A stretch of 64,000 nt of DNA from Paenibacillus sp. J2TS4 (lineage in GTDB: Bacteria > Bacillota > Bacilli > Paenibacillales > NBRC-103111): the NCBI RefSeq assembly GCF_018403245.1, contig NZ_BOSH01000001.1:372001-436000 (forward strand), given 5' to 3'. The translations under genes were made by a program, and so were the position numbers. Under the pieces are notes generated by a model. The model ran no database searches. It worked only from the letters and a program-made list of their open reading frames with translations, and had not been told where the DNA came from. This document shows, piece after piece, positions 17,186-24,657 of this stretch; the stretch's first letter is position 1, and every line of letters begins with the position of its first letter.

Positions 17186-18625
17186 ATGAAAGGGTATATG
17201 TATTACGATGGCCAGTGGAAGGAAAGTTTGGATGGCGAAACTTTCGAAATCACCAATCCGGCAACGGGAGAAGGGGTAGGCACGGTCTTCTTCGGAGGCA
17301 GAGCCGATACCGCACTCGCTATCGATTCTGCTGCCGCCGCATTTAAGACATGGTCGAAGGCCGCGGCAATGGATCGCTCTTCCCCGCTTTACAATGCGTA
17401 TAAGCTGCTTGTGGAACGAGCGGATCACATCGCTGGCATATTAACGTTAGAGCAAGGCAAGCCGCTGGCTGAAGCACGGGGGGAAGTGCTGCAGGCCGCT
17501 GAATTTTTGCGCTGGTACAGCGAAGAAGCGAAACGGGTCTATGGCGAGATTATCCCGGCCTCAGCTGTCCATAAGCGTGCTCAGGTCATCCGTCAGCCCG
17601 TCGGAGTCGTGGCCGCGATTACGCCATGGAACTTTCCGGCTTCGATGATTACGCGCAAGATTGCCCCGGCACTGGCGGCAGGGTGTACGGTCGTCATTAA
17701 ACCGGCTGAGGCTACACCGCTGACGGCTGCCGCTTTGTTTGAAGTTTTCCATGATGCCGGATTCCCTGCTGGTGTTGTTAATCTAGTGATGGGTCCGGGT
17801 CCGGTGATTGGCGAAGAATTTCTTATGAATCGTAAAGTAAGGAAAATTGCTTTCACCGGTTCCACTCGGGTCGGCAAACATTTGATTTCCGGTTCTGCTG
17901 AGCAGGTAAAGAAAGTTTCGATGGAACTAGGCGGACATGCGCCGTTTATCGTGTTTGAAGATGCCGATCTGGATCTGGCGGTAGAATCTTGTCTGATCAG
18001 CAAATATCGTAATGCTGGACAGACCTGCATTTGTACAAACCGCATTTATGTTCAGGACACCATTAAAGACATTTTCTCCGAGAAACTGGCTGCTCGCGTT
18101 CAGTCGTTGAGAGTGGGCAGCGGCTTGGAAGCCGGCGTCGAGATGGGTCCGCTCATTAATGAAGCCGCTTATTTAAAAGTACAGGAGCATGTGGACGATG
18201 CTTTGGCGAAAGGCGGTAAATTATTAACGGGTGGAAAGCGGAAGCGGATTGAAGGAATGAATGGCTATTTCTATGAGCCTACGTTAATTGGCGATGCCCA
18301 TGAAGATATGCTGATCTGCGACGAGGAGACATTCGGTCCCGTTGCGCCTGTTCTATCCTTTGCTACCGAAGAAGAGGTCATCGAGAAGGCGAATGATAGC
18401 CTATATGGATTGGCCGCCTATGTGTTTACTCGTGATTTAAGCCGGTCTTATCGGGTTTCAGAAGCGTTGGAGTACGGGATCGTGGGTGTTAACGATGCAC
18501 TGCCGGGCGCTCCGCAAGCGCCGTTCGGAGGGTGGAAAGAAAGCGGAATGGGCCGGGAAGGCGGACATTATGGTCTGGATCCGTTCCTGGAAATCAAATA
18601 TATTTCCATTGGTCTTGATTCCTAG
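17186..18625 (+). CDS. NAD(P)-dependent aldehyde dehydrogenase (succinate-semialdehyde/lactaldehyde dehydrogenase-like)
   Basis: This 479-residue enzyme oxidises an aldehyde to a carboxylate. Catalytic C281 sits in NAGQTCICTNRIYVQ and the general base E247 in MELGGHAPFIVFEDADLD. The cofactor segment is PWNFPASMITRKIAPALAAG. It is most like the GabD/AldA branch, acting on succinate semialdehyde, lactaldehyde or glycolaldehyde. It lies 14 bp after the aldolase gene, so the most economical reading is that it removes the small aldehyde released by the aldolase. AGGGAGGTCTTG precedes the ATG. Confidence 0.9.
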   Translation: MKGYMYYDGQWKESLDGETFEITNPATGEGVGTVFFGGRADTALAIDSAAAAFKTWSKAAAMDRSSPLYNAYKLLVERADHIAGILTLEQGKPLAEARGEVLQAAEFLRWYSEEAKRVYGEIIPASAVHKRAQVIRQPVGVVAAITPWNFPASMITRKIAPALAAGCTVVIKPAEATPLTAAALFEVFHDAGFPAGVVNLVMGPGPVIGEEFLMNRKVRKIAFTGSTRVGKHLISGSAEQVKKVSMELGGHAPFIVFEDADLDLAVESCLISKYRNAGQTCICTNRIYVQDTIKDIFSEKLAARVQSLRVGSGLEAGVEMGPLINEAAYLKVQEHVDDALAKGGKLLTGGKRKRIEGMNGYFYEPTLIGDAHEDMLICDEETFGPVAPVLSFATEEEVIEKANDSLYGLAAYVFTRDLSRSYRVSEALEYGIVGVNDALPGAPQAPFGGWKESGMGREGGHYGLDPFLEIKYISIGLDS

Positions 18626-18642
18626 ATAGAGGGGGACTCATA

Positions 18643-19728
18643 ATGAAAGTAACTTCTTTCAAGCATAGGATTGTATCTGTTCCAGTACACTTTCCCGTCG
18701 TCTCCTGTGTCAGAAATTCAGATCGAATCGTATTTGTCCTGCTGGATATTACAACAGATGAAGGCGTGACAGGCATCTCGTACGTACAGGCCTTTCACAT
18801 GAATGGCGCCCACGCAATTTGCTCTTGCTTGAATCATCTGGAATCTGTCGTTGTGGGGAAAGATCCGAGAAGCATAGAGCTGATCTGGCAGCAGATGCTG
18901 GAAGCGATCAAGCTGCTGGGGCGACAAGGCTTGCCGATGTTTGCTCTATCCCTCGTCGATATCGCGCTGTGGGATATAGCAGGCAAGTGGGCACGTCTTC
19001 CAGTATGCCGTCTGCTGGGAGGAGAACCGGGAATATTCCCGGCTTATCAGAGCGACGGGCTCTGGCTTGTCTCGCCTGCTGAAGCGGCCCGCCAGGCCGA
19101 GATATTCGCTGCGTCCGGATTCCGTTCGCTCAAAATGCGGCTCGGCCGAACCGATCGTCAGGAGGATATAAGAGCTGTCCAGGAAGTGCGGCAAGCCGTC
19201 GGAAAAGACGTGGGGCTGATCGTTGATGTCAATCAGGGCTGGTCAGCGGATACTGTAGAGTCTGTAGAGAAGCAGCTGAAGGAATACAATTTGCTATGGA
19301 TCGAGGAACCGGTGGATGCGGATAACGCAGAAGGGCATGCGAAGCTATCGGGATCCTTGTCCATTCCGGTAGCTACCGGAGAAAATTTATATGGCGTCCA
19401 GCCGTTTCACCGGTATTTGCAAATGAACGCAGCTTCTGTGTATACGCCAGATTTACAGCGTACCGGCGGCATCTCCGGTTGGAGACGAATCAACGTATTG
19501 CTGGAGCAATTCGGCAAGCCGTCCAGTATTCATTTATTCCCTGAGTATGCTGTTCATCTCTTTCCTGTCATTCGACATTCCCTTTCATTGGAATGGATGA
19601 GTTGGGCCAGCCATTTATTCCAGGAACCGCTTGAGTGTGTTAATGGTCAAGTGCGGACACCGGAACGGCCCGGTTTTGGATTCGAATGGAACGAAGAGGT
19701 TATTAATGGGGATTTACTCTCATGCTAG
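18643..19728 (+). CDS. mandelate racemase-subgroup enolase superfamily enzyme with Lys-x-Arg
   Basis: This 361-residue enzyme should abstract the proton next to a carboxylate, giving dehydration or epimerisation of a sugar acid. Metal ligands are D195, E221 and E247; the D270-H297 dyad and E317 are present. These positions coincide with the classical mandelate racemase numbering. The usual K-x-K motif reads K164-M-R166, so the second lysine is arginine. That points away from a two-base racemase and towards a one-base reaction such as dehydration, but this is inference. Last full-sized gene of the operon, 17 bp after the aldehyde dehydrogenase. AGGGGG precedes the ATG. Confidence 0.88.
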   Translation: MKVTSFKHRIVSVPVHFPVVSCVRNSDRIVFVLLDITTDEGVTGISYVQAFHMNGAHAICSCLNHLESVVVGKDPRSIELIWQQMLEAIKLLGRQGLPMFALSLVDIALWDIAGKWARLPVCRLLGGEPGIFPAYQSDGLWLVSPAEAARQAEIFAASGFRSLKMRLGRTDRQEDIRAVQEVRQAVGKDVGLIVDVNQGWSADTVESVEKQLKEYNLLWIEEPVDADNAEGHAKLSGSLSIPVATGENLYGVQPFHRYLQMNAASVYTPDLQRTGGISGWRRINVLLEQFGKPSSIHLFPEYAVHLFPVIRHSLSLEWMSWASHLFQEPLECVNGQVRTPERPGFGFEWNEEVINGDLLSC

Positions 19729-19829
19729 TGGTCATGATCCAATTTATTTCCGTGCTGATTTTATCCGTTGCGGGAAGGTTCATCACTCATTACTATGGGG
19801 CTGTTGAAGACGATCAGCGGGGTACGTGA
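19722..19829 (+). CDS. possible 35-aa membrane micropeptide overlapping the operon's last gene
   Basis: A short frame begins at ATG 19722 inside the last codons of the enolase-superfamily gene (ATGCTAG overlap) and ends with TGA at 19827. It encodes one hydrophobic segment (VVMIQFISVLILSVAG) followed by a polar, acidic end (AVEDDQRGT). GGGGA lies nine bases upstream. It precedes the terminator, so it would be translated from the operon mRNA. No homologue is known to me; it may be chance. Confidence 0.35.
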   Translation: MLVVMIQFISVLILSVAGRFITHYYGAVEDDQRGT

Positions 19830-19883
19830 AGCTCCCCCGTTGGTCGTTATCGTTCCCCAAACGCGAAGTTATTGAAGAATTTG

Positions 19884-19907
19884 AAAAACGCCATATGTGG
19901 CGTTTTT
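19884..19907. terminator. bidirectional rho-independent terminator
   Basis: A perfect 10-bp stem AAAAACGCCA / TGGCGTTTTT with loop TATG. The A and T runs on either side let it end both the plus-strand catabolic operon and the minus-strand NAD kinase gene. Confidence 0.9.
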
Positions 19908-19934
19908 TCTGTATGTGCCACGCATGGCGATTAG

Positions 19935-20747
19935 CTAATGAAATTCTGTCCCGATAAACGCCTTTTGCACCCGGTTCCAGAAAGGAAAGGGACGAAAGCG
20001 GGCAAATTTGATCTTTTTATCAGGTGCGACCTTGCAGCGGATCGATATGACATCGTTTCTCTGCGAGTACAGATGGTCGATCGACAGCTGCACTTTTTTC
20101 TTAGTGCGAGGATAAATATCGCAGTGATGATGCTTGGGCAGAATCATCGAAGATCCCAGCGTCCGGTAGACGCGATTGTTAATCGAGGCGATTTCGGCTA
20201 TCTGAATCGCATCGAGAGAGGGATGAATGAGTCCTCCGTTCACCGCTTTGTTGTAAGCCGTGCTCCCCGACGGAGTGGAGATGCATATTCCGTCTCCTCT
20301 AAACATTTCGAACATATCATCGTTAATGTTCAGCTGGGCTACCATCGTTTCTTCAATTCCCCGCAAAGTAAATTCATTAAGCGCAAGGTAGGTTTCTATT
20401 CCATCCAGCGTCGTAAATTGAATTTCGACCAGAGGATACTCTGCTATTCTAACGTGACTTTCCTCTACAGGCGTGTTCATCAGTTTAGCTAATTGTCCGA
20501 TCTCGTTCGGGGTCCAGTCGGCATAAAATCCGAGTCGTCCCGTATGAATCCCTACGAACCATAGATGATCTAATCGATGTTGATAGCGGTGAAAAGCATG
20601 AAGCATCGTTCCATCTCCGCCGATGGATAACACGATGTCGGGCTCTTCTTCATTTAACTCCATGCCGTAGGATCGGGCAAGCTGATGAAATTGCTCGGTT
20701 AAACCCAATGAAATCTCGTCACCGCGGTCCACTACGAAATATTTCAA
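19935..20747 (-). CDS. nadK: NAD kinase
   Basis: NAD kinase phosphorylates NAD to NADP with ATP or polyphosphate. The 270-residue protein has the GGDGT nucleotide motif at 43-47 (LSIGGDGTMLHAF), NE at 124-125 in LALNEFTLRG, and the STPSGSTAYN motif that completes the active site. Length is as in Bacillus PpnKA. It lies downstream of ylbJ on the same strand after a 119-bp gap. AGGATCTC-type sites precede the ATG. Confidence 0.95.
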   Translation of the reverse strand: MKYFVVDRGDEISLGLTEQFHQLARSYGMELNEEEPDIVLSIGGDGTMLHAFHRYQHRLDHLWFVGIHTGRLGFYADWTPNEIGQLAKLMNTPVEESHVRIAEYPLVEIQFTTLDGIETYLALNEFTLRGIEETMVAQLNINDDMFEMFRGDGICISTPSGSTAYNKAVNGGLIHPSLDAIQIAEIASINNRVYRTLGSSMILPKHHHCDIYPRTKKKVQLSIDHLYSQRNDVISIRCKVAPDKKIKFARFRPFPFWNRVQKAFIGTEFH

Positions 20748-20866
20748 GAGAGATCCTCCCCAAACGTTGTACTTCCTACACTATACCGAATCCCGATTAA
20801 GAACACAACAACGTGTGGACAAATAGGGGGGCGAATAGAGACGCGCGAATGGGGGATACATATAAG

Positions 20867-22096
20867 CTACACCTTGGTAGAATGTCTCGTTCTTCTCCAA
20901 CGGTAGAAGATTAGGGAAAGCACACTAAGAAGAGCAAGCAGCACGGTTAGAACGGCAAGAGTTAACGGAACCGGCCAAGTCCAATGGAGGAATTGGGGGG
21001 AAACATTCTCTTTAAGAACCGGCAGGAAGGCAGGAGCCGCCTCAGGCTGAAGCCAGTTCCATAGCAAGGCCGTGAGACCTGCGGCCAGAAGTCCATGAAC
21101 AAGCCGGGCCATCAGGAATGGGGAGTAACGCAAGTTGGTCGTGTGCAGAAGACTGACGATTTGTCCATGAACCGACAGACCTCCCCAGGAAAGAACGAAA
21201 GCAGCCAGCATAGCTTTATACAATAACGGGATGTGTCCCCCTGCTTCCCCGGCAGCTTTAGCCCCGAGAGTGACCTCGAAGAACCCATTGACGACCGAAT
21301 CCGCCAGAACCGCTGGAATGGACAGCCATTGAAACAATGCTTGAATGGAGGCATAAAAGAAATCCAGAGCATGGCTTTGCCGCAGCACCTCCATGACAGC
21401 GGAGAATAATACGACCAAGCCTCCGATAACAAAAATCATTTGAATGGAGGAGCGGATGGCTTGCTGCAGCATGGTGCCAAAGGGGCGGGCATCTTTAAGC
21501 CTGGCTCGATGCATTTCCCTAAGAGCCCGGGCCAGAAGCCGTCCGGAATGGTTTACTTCCGGAGAGGGGCTTGGCTGCCGTGGGCCATGAAATCTCATGA
21601 ATAAGCCGAGCAGGACGGCTCCGCCGTAATGGGCTGCTGCCAACAGGATGGCTAGCTTGGCATCGTGAAAAAAACCGACGGACACCGCTCCGATCAGAAA
21701 AACCGGATCGGACGTCGTGGTGAAGGCGACTAATCGTTCCCCTTCCTCCCGGTTGACCATTTTTTGCTCCCACAGCTGGGCTGTTAAACGGGCTCCGACG
21801 GGATAACCCGAAGCAAAGCCCATCGCCATGACGAAGCCGCCAATCCCTGGAACCCGGAATAACGGGCGCATCATCGGGTCCAGCAGCGTGCCAAAAAAAT
21901 GGACGAGCCCAAAGCCCAGCATCATTTCCGAAATAAGAAAAAAAGGAAACAAGGCAGGGAACAAAATGTCCCACCAAATAGTAACTCCGCGAATAGCCGC
22001 CTCCAAAGTAGGGGCAGGGTAGGCTAGAAGGAGGAACGCGATGGCCAGGGTAAAAACAGGCATAACAAAGAACCGTTTGGAGCGAATGACGGACAT
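20867..22096 (-). CDS. ylbJ: sporulation integral membrane protein YlbJ
   Basis: This 409-residue polytopic protein has about nine hydrophobic segments, including two related nucleoside-recognition (Gate) blocks: ILFPALFPFFLISEMML near residue 45 and IPLLYKAMLAAFVLSWGGLS near 290. The GFASGYPVGARLTAQLWE and TTSDPVFLIGAVS stretches are characteristic of YlbJ, a mother-cell sporulation protein needed for spore cortex formation in Bacillus. It shares a 178-bp divergent region with the micropeptide gene at 22275. It supports an endospore-forming host. Confidence 0.9.
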   Translation of the reverse strand: MSVIRSKRFFVMPVFTLAIAFLLLAYPAPTLEAAIRGVTIWWDILFPALFPFFLISEMMLGFGLVHFFGTLLDPMMRPLFRVPGIGGFVMAMGFASGYPVGARLTAQLWEQKMVNREEGERLVAFTTTSDPVFLIGAVSVGFFHDAKLAILLAAAHYGGAVLLGLFMRFHGPRQPSPSPEVNHSGRLLARALREMHRARLKDARPFGTMLQQAIRSSIQMIFVIGGLVVLFSAVMEVLRQSHALDFFYASIQALFQWLSIPAVLADSVVNGFFEVTLGAKAAGEAGGHIPLLYKAMLAAFVLSWGGLSVHGQIVSLLHTTNLRYSPFLMARLVHGLLAAGLTALLWNWLQPEAAPAFLPVLKENVSPQFLHWTWPVPLTLAVLTVLLALLSVLSLIFYRWRRTRHSTKV

Positions 22097-22232
22097 GATC
22101 GCCCTCCTCTCTTAAGATGGCTAATGGAATAAGTACAAATAACCGATAACGGATGAAGAGGCTTGTTTACTAAACTATATGAAAAAAATTTTTATCCATG
22201 CCTGAGAGATTACTGAACCGTGAAAGCGTTTA

Positions 22233-22241
22233 TGATACAAT
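22233..22241 (+). promoter_or_regulatory. extended -10 promoter of the micropeptide/globin genes
   Basis: TGATACAAT is an extended -10 (TGnTACAAT), 34 bp before the ATG at 22275. The left half of a cre-like site (TGAAAGCGTTTA, 22221-22232) immediately precedes it; the right half does not match. Confidence 0.45.
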
Positions 22242-22274
22242 GAAGCTACAAACAAATGTGAGGGGTGAACGAAC

Positions 22275-22370
22275 ATGACGAGTCTATTGACCGCTCTGAT
22301 TGTATGTGCATTTGTTTTTGTTATAAAAGAAACATTAATTAATTCCACGGAAGATGATGTGGATTATTGA
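22275..22370 (+). CDS. 31-aa single-span membrane micropeptide
   Basis: ATG 22275 has AGGGGTG seven bases upstream. The peptide has one hydrophobic segment (LLTALIVCAFVFVI) and a short acidic end (STEDDVDY). Its stop is followed after 14 bp by the globin ATG, whose AAGGAG site begins 2 bp after the stop, so the two are likely co-translated. I do not recognise the family. The good initiation signal and close packing make a real gene more likely than chance. Confidence 0.6.
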   Translation: MTSLLTALIVCAFVFVIKETLINSTEDDVDY

Positions 22371-22384
22371 TAAGGAGACGGACT

Positions 22385-22768
22385 ATGTCAACATCGCCAT
22401 CGAGCACGATCTATGAAGCGATCGGAGGGGAGGAGGTTATACGCCGGATCGTTGAGGCGTTTTACCCCAAAGTTCAGGCTCATCCGCTTCTGTCTCCCAT
22501 TTTCCCGGAAGACATCCTGCCGGTCATGGAGAAGCAGTTTATGTTTTTGACTCAATTTTTTGGAGGTCCGTCCTTATATACGGAAGCTTACGGACATCCC
22601 ATGATGCGCGCCCGACATCTTCCTTTTCCGATCACACCGGAAAGAGCGGAGGCCTGGCTAGGTTGTATGAGGCAGGCACTGGAGGAAAACGTGGAGGATG
22701 AGGCACTCCGGCAGTTGATGATGCAGAGGCTCAGCGGACCGGCTTATCATTTTGTTAACCAACCCTGA
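22385..22768 (+). CDS. truncated hemoglobin, group II (YjbI-like)
   Basis: This 127-residue haem protein belongs to the 2-on-2 truncated globins. The N-terminal TIYEAIGGEEVIRRIVEAFYPKVQ-type helix, the FLTQFFGGP segment and H-P-M-M-R-A-R-H (HPMMRARHLPFPI) of the distal-to-proximal region with the proximal histidine are typical of the group II family (YjbI/GlbO). These bind O2 or NO and have peroxidase-like or NO-detoxifying roles. I chose ATG 22385, preceded by AAGGAG at six bases, over the upstream TTG at 22367. It is followed by a shared terminator. Confidence 0.9.
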   Translation: MSTSPSSTIYEAIGGEEVIRRIVEAFYPKVQAHPLLSPIFPEDILPVMEKQFMFLTQFFGGPSLYTEAYGHPMMRARHLPFPITPERAEAWLGCMRQALEENVEDEALRQLMMQRLSGPAYHFVNQP

Positions 22769-22801
22769 TTCGGTTTGTTTATATAAGCTTTCCTGTAGTA
22801 A

Positions 22802-22827
22802 AAAAAGGGCCCGCGCGGGCCCTTTTT
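22802..22827. terminator. bidirectional terminator between globin and diguanylate cyclase genes
   Basis: A perfect 11-bp stem AAAAAGGGCCC / GGGCCCTTTTT around GCGC. The A/T flanks serve both the plus-strand globin and the minus-strand cyclase gene that ends at 22838. Confidence 0.92.
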
Positions 22828-22837
22828 CTCATACTTG

Positions 22838-23941
22838 TCACTTGGCGCGATGCAAATTTACAGATCCCAATTTATGATGGAAAGTGTAACGATTCTTCCC
22901 CGTGTTTTTGGATTCGTACAGTGCCTCATCCGCTTCGGCGATCAGCTGTCTTAAAGACTCGTTCAAATGGGTGCAGACAGAAAGACCTATGGAGATGGAA
23001 ATTTTAAAGCCGTTGGGCAGTTCAGGAAGGTCGAGTGATAAATGAGTAATATCATCGCATAATTGTCTGGACAGCTCGCATAAATAGCGGAGATCATCGG
23101 TCGGAGATAAAATAATGAATTCTTCCCCTCCGTACCGGGCGATGTAATCCCGTTCTCCGATTCGCTGCATTAACCTTTGCCCGACTTCACGAAGCAGCCG
23201 ATCTCCTTCCAGATGTCCCCAACGGTCGTTGAAATGCTTGAAATTATCGATATCGACCATCAAGATGGCAATCCGTTCCCGTTGAATGGTTCTTTCGGCG
23301 ATTTCCATAAAGCTGCGTAAATTAGGCAGACGGGTCAGGCTGTCCTGGTTGGCCTTTAATTGCAGAGACCTCTGCATTAACCAGGCTCGATTCTCTTCAT
23401 TGTTGATCAAAATAAGAATGGTCAGAAAAATATAAGAGATTACGAACATCCAGATCGCTGAATGAAGCGAGGTGATCCATGGATGCCCCATGAACCAGCC
23501 TCCGATCAAATGAATAGTTAACATGACCAGCGCCATCTGCCAACTGCGGTGCAAAGAAATAATCGAATATCCGCTATGCTCCAGTCTGCTGTGAAAAAAA
23601 GAACTGATGATGGACGGAATAATAATGTCCTGAACCGTGGCCATCGCCCCGGAGAAGCCTCCTTCGACTATATAGGAATAAGTTAGCGGGAGAATGGCAG
23701 ACAGCATAGAAACCGGGTATCCGTAGTAAAGTCCCGCCATAATAAGCGGCAGAGAGCGCAAGTCGAAGACAACTCCTCCATACGGCAGCGGTTGAAGAAT
23801 GAGGAGAACCGACGCCGCTCCGGCCAGAAGCGGAACAGCTACCCGCTCAAACGAACCTAACCTGGAGTGCAATTTGAGCATAAGGTAGCTAAAGGTTAAC
23901 AGAGTACATGCATTTGTCAGTAGGAAGAGAAAGCCGCTCAC
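22838..23941 (-). CDS. membrane-bound diguanylate cyclase (5TMR-LYT + GGDEF)
   Basis: This 367-residue protein makes cyclic di-GMP from two GTP. Residues 1-180 hold about six hydrophobic segments with PLPYGGVVFDLRSLPLIMAGLYYG-type sequence, matching the 5TMR-LYT sensor found before GGDEF domains in Firmicutes. The GGDEF domain runs from about 195 to 355 with the active site RYGGEEF (GGEEF 271-275) and metal-binding VDIDNFKHFND (229-239). The allosteric RxxD inhibition site is absent: the matching residues are GERD (262-265), so product inhibition may be weak. The ligand sensed by the membrane domain is unknown. Confidence 0.92.
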   Translation of the reverse strand: MSGFLFLLTNACTLLTFSYLMLKLHSRLGSFERVAVPLLAGAASVLLILQPLPYGGVVFDLRSLPLIMAGLYYGYPVSMLSAILPLTYSYIVEGGFSGAMATVQDIIIPSIISSFFHSRLEHSGYSIISLHRSWQMALVMLTIHLIGGWFMGHPWITSLHSAIWMFVISYIFLTILILINNEENRAWLMQRSLQLKANQDSLTRLPNLRSFMEIAERTIQRERIAILMVDIDNFKHFNDRWGHLEGDRLLREVGQRLMQRIGERDYIARYGGEEFIILSPTDDLRYLCELSRQLCDDITHLSLDLPELPNGFKISISIGLSVCTHLNESLRQLIAEADEALYESKNTGKNRYTFHHKLGSVNLHRAK

Positions 23942-24051
23942 GTAAAACCACTCGTTTACTAATTATTCATCCTGTTCGGAAACGGGACCTCAGAATTATA
24001 CATTCCACTTAGAAATGAAAAATCCTGCCAATTAATAGTATGAAAGTCCCA

Positions 24052-24300
24052 TTATTTTGTAATAGGAGGTTTTCGCAGCGGCTGATCGGCCAGCAAATAA
24101 TCGGAATCTGCGTCCAAAACGGTCACTTTATTGTAGCAGCAAGGAAAGACGAGAAGCTTTTTTGCGCCAGAACGAATGGCGGCGAAATCTTTGGGGCGCA
24201 GTGGAATAAGCACATTACGGGATTGGCAGAAGGGACACTCGAACACGTAAGTATCCTCTTTTATCGTTTCGTAGGGCCATGTGTTTTGAAAAGGAATCAT
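24052..24300 (-). CDS. 82-aa protein with CPFC zinc-ribbon-like motif
   Basis: Family not recognised. The 82-residue protein carries a CPFC pair at 22-25 and a CC pair near 54-55 (VFPCCYNKV), a spacing that could bind zinc as in small ribbon proteins. It has no signal peptide or membrane segment. Its start overlaps the stop of the YycC-like gene upstream (ATGA at 24297-24300), so the two form a translationally coupled pair. The partner is small as well. Confidence 0.7.
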   Translation of the reverse strand: MIPFQNTWPYETIKEDTYVFECPFCQSRNVLIPLRPKDFAAIRSGAKKLLVFPCCYNKVTVLDADSDYLLADQPLRKPPITK

Positions 24301-24500
24301 TGCTGGTTCTCTCCAAGATTATTGTTCCCAGATGATTCTTTCTGCTTCGTGTCAGCCTCGTCAGCGGTCTCCGCCTTGGCTAATTCGGCCAGCTTCTGCA
24401 TAAGGATATGTTGGGGCATATGCATCAAATGCTCCAATGGAACATTTAGCTTGGCAGCTAGTTTCTGCGCCGTTTCGGCGGATATTTGCAGTGGTTTCAT
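24297..24500 (-). CDS. yycC: YycC family small protein
   Basis: This 67-residue protein begins MKPLQISAETAQKLAAKLNVPLEHLMHMPQ in sense, a conserved short stretch that I recall from Bacillus YycC (function unknown); the remainder is a helix (ILMQKLAELAKAE) and a polar, Gln/Asn/Glu-rich tail. It looks like a small cytoplasmic helical protein. AGGTGAGC precedes the ATG. It is coupled to the CPFC protein downstream. Confidence 0.65.
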   Translation of the reverse strand: MKPLQISAETAQKLAAKLNVPLEHLMHMPQHILMQKLAELAKAETADEADTKQKESSGNNNLGENQQ

Positions 24501-24657
24501 AAGCTCACCTGATTTCTGAATTATTTAATCTTGGTATTCATTATATTCCCACGTCCCTTTTATAAGCAAACGGAAATTGTCAAGCGACGGTTACCTAAAT
24601 GCCGTTATTTATGCTTTAATGAAAGGGATACTGGATTCAATTGGAAGAAAGGAGTAG

